Shown piece after piece: positions 6,041-10,255 of a DNA stretch of 10,255 nt. The position numbers were made by a program, and so were the translations under genes. The notes beneath the pieces are model-generated. The model was given only the letters and a program-made list of their open reading frames with translations. It was not told the origin of the DNA and ran no database searches. This DNA is from JAJTHJ01 sp046316025 (GTDB lineage: Bacteria > Pseudomonadota > Gammaproteobacteria > Burkholderiales > Burkholderiaceae_F). Positions within the stretch are counted from its first letter, which is position 1. Every line of letters starts with the position of its first letter. The stretch covers positions 1 to 10,255 of the forward strand of contig JBKCXU010000009.1 of NCBI GenBank assembly GCA_046316025.1, given 5' to 3'.

Positions 6041-7647
6041 CGGCCGCCCGCGGAGGCCTCGATCTGCTTCTGGATTTTCTCCAGGTTGAACGACCCGGGC
6101 GACTGGCTCGGCGGAAAGTCCTTCATCGACTTAAGGAAGTTGCCGGCCATGGCGTTCAGCGGCACCAGGACGAAGGAGCGGTCCAGGAACCAGTCGTTGT
6201 AGGTGTTCGCGTTGTGCTGGGCCTTCTCGAACGGATCGCGCCGCAGATTGAACAGCAGCGGCACGCGCAGCTCGACGAACGGCTCGCGCCAGACGCCGAA
6301 GGCCTGGCCGCGGTTTTCGAGGAAGACGACCTTCCAGTCGTCGTAGCGGATGGCCACGACCTGACCGTCGTCGTTGACGTACATGAACTCCTTGCGCGGC
6401 GACTCGCCGGTCTGGCCCGTCAGATAAGGGGTCAAATCGTGGCCGTCGAGGTGATTCTTGAAGCTGCGGCCGCCGATGGTCGTGCCCTTCTTGAGCGCGG
6501 CGACGACCGACGGATCGCCGCCGACCGAGGCAAAGGTCGGCAACCAGTCTTCGTGCGAAGCGATGCCGTTGACCGTCGTGCCGGCGGGGAACTTGCCCGG
6601 CCAGCGCACGAACGCCGGCACGCGGTACGCCCCTTCCCAGTTGGAGTTCTTCTCGCTGCGGAATGGCGTCGTGCCGGCATCCGGCCAAGTGTTGAAGTGC
6701 GGCCCGTTGTCGGTCGAGTACAGCACGACCGTATCGTTGGCGATGCCGAGCTCGTCGAGCTTCTTCAGCAACTGGCCAACGTGGCGGTCGTGCTCGACCA
6801 TGCCGTCGGCATATTCGTCGCTCTTAGGCCCGGCGACGTTCGTCAGCTCCGGCTTGACGTGCGTGCGGAAGTGCATGCGGGTGCCGTTCCACCAGACGAA
6901 GAAGGGTTTCCCAGCCTTGTGCTGGCGCTCGATGAACTGCAGCGTGCGCTCGATCGTCTCGTCGTCGACCGTTTCCATCCGCTTCTTGGTCAGCGGGCCG
7001 GTGTCCTGGCACTTCTGGTTGCCCCAGGGGCCGAAGCGCGGGTCGTCGCCCGGCGTCGGGCTGGCCGTCGCCACGCAGCTCAGGACGCCGCGCGGCCCGA
7101 ACTTGGCGCGGAACGCCGGATCTTTTGGATAGTCGCGGTTCTCCGGCTCTTCTTCGGCGTTGAGGTGATACAGGTTGCCGAAGAACTCGTCGAAACCATG
7201 CGCCGTGGGCAGATGCTCGTTGCGGTCGCCCTGGTGATTCTTGCCGAACTGCCCCGTCGCGTAGCCCAGGCCCTTCATCACCTGAGCGACCGTCACGTCG
7301 CTCTTCTGCCAGCCCTCCTTGGCGCCGGGCAGGCCGACCTTGGTCATGCCGGTACGCACCGGCACCGACCCGTTGAGAAATGCGGCACGCCCGGCGGTGC
7401 AGCTTTGCTGGCCGTAGTAGTCGGTGAAGGAGACGCCCTCGCGGGCGATGCGGTCGATGTTCGGCGTGCGGTAGCCCATCATGCCGCGGCTGTTGTGGCT
7501 GATGTTCCAGGTGCCGATATCGTCGCCCCAGATCACGAGGACGTTCGGCTTCTTGCCGCTTGCCGCGGGCGCCTGGGCGTGGCTTGGCGCCGCCGCCAGC
7601 AGCGATACGGCAACCGCCGCGGCGAAAAACAAACGAATCGATGTCAT
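6037..7647 (-). CDS. Secreted type I sulfatase (arylsulfatase A-like)
   Basis: Encodes 536 residues. A Sec signal peptide (1-24, cut after SHA) precedes KKPNVLVIWGDDIG, where D42 and D43 are metal ligands. The active-site motif is SCTAGR (82-87): C83 should be converted to formylglycine, followed by R87. Further conserved parts are TGQFGKNHQGD (131-141; K136, H138), ADGMVEHDRHVG (280-291) and YSTDNG (310-315; D313, N314). It most resembles COG3119 arylsulfatases that hydrolyse sulfate esters, and is expected in the periplasm. The third motif position is Ala rather than the usual Pro (CxPxR), a known variant. The ATG at 7645-7647 is chosen because GGGAG lies 8 bases upstream and the signal peptide starts there; the frame runs open to 7776 but codes for nothing recognisable. 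No formylglycine-generating enzyme is in the window. The true substrate cannot be told. Confidence 0.93.
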   Translation of the reverse strand: MTSIRLFFAAAVAVSLLAAAPSHAQAPAASGKKPNVLVIWGDDIGTWNISHNSRGMMGYRTPNIDRIAREGVSFTDYYGQQSCTAGRAAFLNGSVPVRTGMTKVGLPGAKEGWQKSDVTVAQVMKGLGYATGQFGKNHQGDRNEHLPTAHGFDEFFGNLYHLNAEEEPENRDYPKDPAFRAKFGPRGVLSCVATASPTPGDDPRFGPWGNQKCQDTGPLTKKRMETVDDETIERTLQFIERQHKAGKPFFVWWNGTRMHFRTHVKPELTNVAGPKSDEYADGMVEHDRHVGQLLKKLDELGIANDTVVLYSTDNGPHFNTWPDAGTTPFRSEKNSNWEGAYRVPAFVRWPGKFPAGTTVNGIASHEDWLPTFASVGGDPSVVAALKKGTTIGGRSFKNHLDGHDLTPYLTGQTGESPRKEFMYVNDDGQVVAIRYDDWKVVFLENRGQAFGVWREPFVELRVPLLFNLRRDPFEKAQHNANTYNDWFLDRSFVLVPLNAMAGNFLKSMKDFPPSQSPGSFNLEKIQKQIEASAGGR

Positions 7648-7655
7648 GGCAAATG

Positions 7656-7660
7656 CTCCC
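7656..7660 (-). promoter_or_regulatory. Ribosome binding site of the sulfatase gene
   Basis: GGGAG on the minus strand, 8 bases before the ATG at 7645-7647. It decides the start against in-frame candidates further upstream. Confidence 0.7.
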
Positions 7661-7766
7661 CCGGTGACCATGGCCACAGGCGCGCCCGGACGGGCGGCGC
7701 CGCGCGGCGGATCGTGCACGGCCGCCGGCGCGCCGGCATCGGCAGACGGGGCGGCAACGCCTGCCC

Positions 7767-7777
7767 TTTGGTGCAAA
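7767..7777. promoter_or_regulatory. Palindrome TTTGGTGCAAA upstream of the sulfatase gene
   Basis: An odd-centred inverted repeat TTTG-GTG-CAAA stands in an AT-richer island of an otherwise extremely GC-rich 183-base gap between the response regulator and the sulfatase. It is about 120 bases upstream of the sulfatase start. It could be a binding site for the neighbouring LuxR-type regulator or another activator. The palindrome is seen directly; the role is inferred. No clear sigma70 or sigma54 promoter was found in the gap. Confidence 0.3.
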
Positions 7778-7787
7778 ACGTCGGCAG

Positions 7788-7809
7788 CGGCGCCAGGGCC
7801 GAGGCGCCG
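7788..7809 (-). terminator. Strong hairpin after the response regulator gene
   Basis: CGGCGCC and GGCGCCG form a perfect 7-bp GC-only stem with an 8-base loop, starting 21 bases after the response regulator stop codon. A short T-run (TTTT at 7775-7778 on the minus strand) follows after 9 bases, too far for a textbook intrinsic terminator. It may end or attenuate the two-component transcript and so separate its expression from the sulfatase pair. Confidence 0.4.
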
Positions 7810-7830
7810 GCGGCGTGGGTCCGCCGCCGC

Positions 7831-8448
7831 TCAGCCGCCGGCGCGACGCAACTGGGCGGCCAGCCGGCCCAGTTCCGCGGCAGTGGTCGCGCCGAGCTTG
7901 ACCATCACCTGCGCCCGTTGCGCCTTGACCGTGCGCTCGCCGATGCCCAGCGCCTCGGCGATCTGCTTGTTGAGGCGGCCGGCGGCGACGAGCTCGAAGA
8001 CCGCGCGTTCGCGCGCGGTGAGCGAGTCGAACCGCCGCTGCAAGTCCTGCGCCGCGTTGCGCTGCGCGCGCGCGGCGCCGTCGATCTCGAGCGCGCGGGC
8101 GATGGCGGCGAGCAGCGCCGTGCCCTCGACCGGCTTGGTGAGGAAGTCCACCGCACCGGCCTTCATCGCCCGCACGCCGGTGGCGAGTTCGCCGTGCGCC
8201 GACAGGAAAACCACCGGCAGGTGCAGGCCGTGCCGCGCGAGCGCCTGCTGCAAGTCGAGGCCCGAGGGGCCGGGCAGGTTCAGGTCGAGCAGCAGGCAGC
8301 CGGGCGCGTCGGCGGGCGGATCGAGCAGAAAGTCCCCGGCCGAGGCGTAGCCCTTGACCCGGTAGCCGGCCGCCTGCAGCAGTCGCTGCAACGCGTTGCG
8401 CAGCGACTCGTCGTCGTCGACGACGTGCACGAGCGGCGCCGCACTCAT
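7831..8448 (-). CDS. FixJ/LuxR-family response regulator
   Basis: Encodes 205 residues. The receiver domain (about 5-120) has acidic residues D11-D13, phospho-acceptor D55 in LLLDLNLPG, S83 in FLSAHG, and K105 in LTKPVEG. The output domain (about 140-200) is a LuxR-type helix-turn-helix: SLTARERAVFELVAAGRLNK followed by the recognition-helix region GIGERTVKAQRAQVMVKLG. This is the FixJ/TtrR/TodT architecture of DNA-binding activators that dimerise when phosphorylated. The ATG at 8446-8448 overlaps the TGA of the kinase gene, so the pair is co-transcribed and translationally coupled, making the kinase its obvious partner. The next genes downstream, sulfatase and HAD, are candidate targets by position only. 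The protein is complete with no missing key residue. Confidence 0.95.
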   Translation of the reverse strand: MSAAPLVHVVDDDESLRNALQRLLQAAGYRVKGYASAGDFLLDPPADAPGCLLLDLNLPGPSGLDLQQALARHGLHLPVVFLSAHGELATGVRAMKAGAVDFLTKPVEGTALLAAIARALEIDGAARAQRNAAQDLQRRFDSLTARERAVFELVAAGRLNKQIAEALGIGERTVKAQRAQVMVKLGATTAAELGRLAAQLRRAGG

Positions 8449-10255
8449 GGCGTCTCGCCGCCGTCCGGCGCGCGCGGCAGCACGACCCGGAACTCGGCCC
8501 CCGGCGCGGCGGCGGCCGCGGCGATCGTGCCGCCGTGCGCTTCGACGATCGAGCGGGCGATGGTCAGGCCCAGCCCCATGCCGCTGCGCTTGGTCGAGAA
8601 GAACGGGTCGAACAGGCGCGCGAGGTCTTCCGCGGCAATGCCGGCGCCGAAGTCGCGCACGGTCAGTGTCACCGCCGTCGCGTCGTCGCGCGTCTGCACG
8701 CAGACGCGGCGCGCCGCCGGCGCCCGCTCGGCGCAGGCCTCCAGCGCGTTGAGCACGAGGTTGATCAAGACCTGCTGGATCTGCACCGGGTCGCCCAGCA
8801 CCTGCGCGCGGCGGGCGCGCAGGTCGTAGTCGACGGCGACGTCGCGCCGCCGCGCTTCGGCGCGCAGGATGGCGGCGGCGGCTTCGACGGCGCCGTTCAG
8901 GTCGAAGCGCCGGCGCTCGGTATCGTGGCGGGCGAGCAGGGCGCGCAGCCGCCCGATCACCTCGCTGGCACGCAGGTCGTCGCGCTGGATGTCGCGCAAG
9001 ATGGCGAGCAGCTCGTCGCGGTCGGCGCGACCGTCGCGCAGCAGCAATTCGGCCGCCTCGGCGTTGCTCAGAATCGCCGCCAGCGGCTGGTTGATCTCGT
9101 GCGCGATGGAGGCCGTCAGCTCCCCGGCCACCGCCAGCCGCGACGCGTGCAACAACTGCACCCGCTGCGCTTGCAGCGACAGCTCCGCCGCCCGCCGCCG
9201 CCGCCGCTGCAACAGCAGCGCGGCGATCAGCAGCGACTGGGCCGCGAAGGCCACGCCCACCAGCAGCGACTGCCAGGCGTAGCGCTGGAAAAAGCCCGGC
9301 TCGACGAAGCGGATCTCGCAGTCGGCCGGCAGGCGCCGCGCACTCAGCCCGAAGCGCTCCAGCCGCCGCCCGTCGGCCACGCACCGCGCCGCCGGCGGCG
9401 CTTCGAGCGTCGGCGCCACGAGCTCGCCGGCCAGCGCGCGGCGCACCAGCTCGGCCACCTGGGTACCGCGGTCGGCAAACGATTCGACCGCCCCGGCGGT
9501 CAAGCCATGGCCGATCTGCGACTCGAACACGCCATAGATTGGCACCGCGCTGCGCGCGCCCAGCGTCTCCAGCGCCGTGCGCGGGACGTAGACGTTGCCG
9601 TCGCGGTCGCGGAACAGCGACGCGTAAAGCACGATCGTGTCGTCCGACAGGTGCGCCAGCCGCTCGGCGGCGGCGGCCGGCGGCTCGCCCACCAGGTACT
9701 CGGCCGACAGCCGATCCCGCTCGGCGGCCAGCGCGGCGCGGAAACCGGCCAACTGCGCCTCGTCGAACGGAGAGACGCCGGCCACCACCAGGGCGCGCCG
9801 CGCCTGCGGCTGCAGCGCGAGCGCCAGCCGCACCGCGCCGGCGTAATCCACGTGCACCGGCACGCCGGACAGGCCAGCCGCGGCGGGCAAGCGCGCCGCG
9901 TAATCCGGGGCGACGAAGTGAAACAGCGCCGGCGCCTGCGGCCACAACTGCGCTCGATGCTGCAAGTAGAAGTCGACCGCCGACTCGGTGACCAGCAACA
10001 CGGCGTCGATGCGCACACGCGCGTACTTGCGGGCGAGCAGCTCGGCGAGGATCGGGTTCGGCGCGTCGGCCAGGCGCAGGGTGTCGATCGACTCGTTTAA
10101 CCAGACCACGGGGCCGGAGCGACGCTCGGCCATGGCGCGGCGCATGGCGCCGTCGATGGCCAGAGAAGCCGGCAGGTAGGGGTCGCCACCATTGATGACG
10201 AGCACTTGTGCGGTCTCGTCGGGTGCACGAACGACCGGGGCGGGCGCGCGCGCGG
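8445..10255 (-). CDS. Sensor histidine kinase with periplasmic ligand-binding-like domain (5' end cut by window edge)
   Basis: Residues are numbered from the GTG at 10205, but the frame stays open to the window edge and that codon lies inside the first beta-strand (QVLVINGGDPYLP), so the true start is outside. Residues 1 to about 265 resemble periplasmic substrate-binding-like sensor domains (ABC_sub_bind type, from memory). A Cys pair (C275, C296) precedes one membrane helix (about 312-332) with a basic RRRRR cap on the cytoplasmic side. There is no PAS or HAMP domain. The kinase core has the H-box SIAHEINQP with H369, the N-box with N486 in NLVLNALEA, the G1 box DFGAGI (518-523), the F-box FDPFFSTK (532-539) and the G2 box GMGLGL (542-547). 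It probably senses a small extracytoplasmic molecule and phosphorylates the coupled response regulator. The ligand is unknown. Confidence 0.93.
   Translation of the reverse strand, partial: ARAPAPVVRAPDETAQVLVINGGDPYLPASLAIDGAMRRAMAERRSGPVVWLNESIDTLRLADAPNPILAELLARKYARVRIDAVLLVTESAVDFYLQHRAQLWPQAPALFHFVAPDYAARLPAAAGLSGVPVHVDYAGAVRLALALQPQARRALVVAGVSPFDEAQLAGFRAALAAERDRLSAEYLVGEPPAAAAERLAHLSDDTIVLYASLFRDRDGNVYVPRTALETLGARSAVPIYGVFESQIGHGLTAGAVESFADRGTQVAELVRRALAGELVAPTLEAPPAARCVADGRRLERFGLSARRLPADCEIRFVEPGFFQRYAWQSLLVGVAFAAQSLLIAALLLQRRRRRAAELSLQAQRVQLLHASRLAVAGELTASIAHEINQPLAAILSNAEAAELLLRDGRADRDELLAILRDIQRDDLRASEVIGRLRALLARHDTERRRFDLNGAVEAAAAILRAEARRRDVAVDYDLRARRAQVLGDPVQIQQVLINLVLNALEACAERAPAARRVCVQTRDDATAVTLTVRDFGAGIAAEDLARLFDPFFSTKRSGMGLGLTIARSIVEAHGGTIAAAAAAPGAEFRVVLPRAPDGGETP

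Noticed and set aside
7648..7776. N-terminal extension of the sulfatase frame
   Set aside because: The extension is Ala/Gly/Pro-rich, would precede and mask a good signal peptide, and the ribosome binding site supports the start at 7647.
6214..8829. Plus-strand open frame of 871 codons across the sulfatase and response regulator genes
   Set aside because: It is antisense to three genes with full catalytic motifs, has an Arg/Ala/Gly/His-rich composition with no domain, and such long antisense frames are common in GC-rich coding DNA.
8535..10100. Plus-strand open frame of 521 codons opposite the histidine kinase
   Set aside because: Antisense shadow; the minus strand holds all kinase boxes in order.
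10203..10205. GTG as the start of the histidine kinase
   Set aside because: The frame is open to the window edge, the codon lies inside what looks like the first beta-strand, and a signal peptide would be missing; the gene is therefore treated as partial.

Overview
All the genes in this window are on the minus strand, so the biology reads from right (about 10255) to left (1). The DNA is GC-rich, and the ATP synthase proteins are of betaproteobacterial type, most like Burkholderiales in subunits a, alpha and delta (judged from remembered family sequences; no search was run). No tRNA, rRNA, CRISPR array or insertion sequence is visible.

Right part (10255 to 5015): a sensory and hydrolase locus. 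A sensor histidine kinase, cut by the right edge of the window, has a periplasmic ligand-binding-like domain. Its stop codon overlaps the start of a FixJ/LuxR-type response regulator (ATGA overlap). After a 183-base gap with a strong hairpin and a small palindrome come a secreted type I sulfatase and a secreted HAD-family phosphatase-like protein, overlapping by GTGA. The layout suggests that the two-component pair senses a small molecule outside the cytoplasm and controls the two periplasmic hydrolases. This is inference from position.

Middle (5014 to 4440): a 105-residue protein I do not recognise, then a well-formed sigma70-type promoter (TTGACC, 18 bases, TAGAAT) driving the ATP synthase operon.

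Left part (4435 to 1): the F1Fo ATP synthase operon in the usual order atpI-atpB-atpE-atpF-atpH-atpA-atpG, the last cut after its first 12 codons. Together these genes build the Fo proton channel (a, b, c) and the F1 parts alpha, delta and gamma; beta and epsilon lie beyond the left edge. Three things stand out. Subunit a (atpB) carries an in-frame insert of about 49 residues with two extra hydrophobic segments and codon use unlike the rest of the gene. Subunit alpha has an altered Walker B segment at its non-catalytic nucleotide site. A REP/dRS3-like double-hairpin repeat sits between atpA and atpG.
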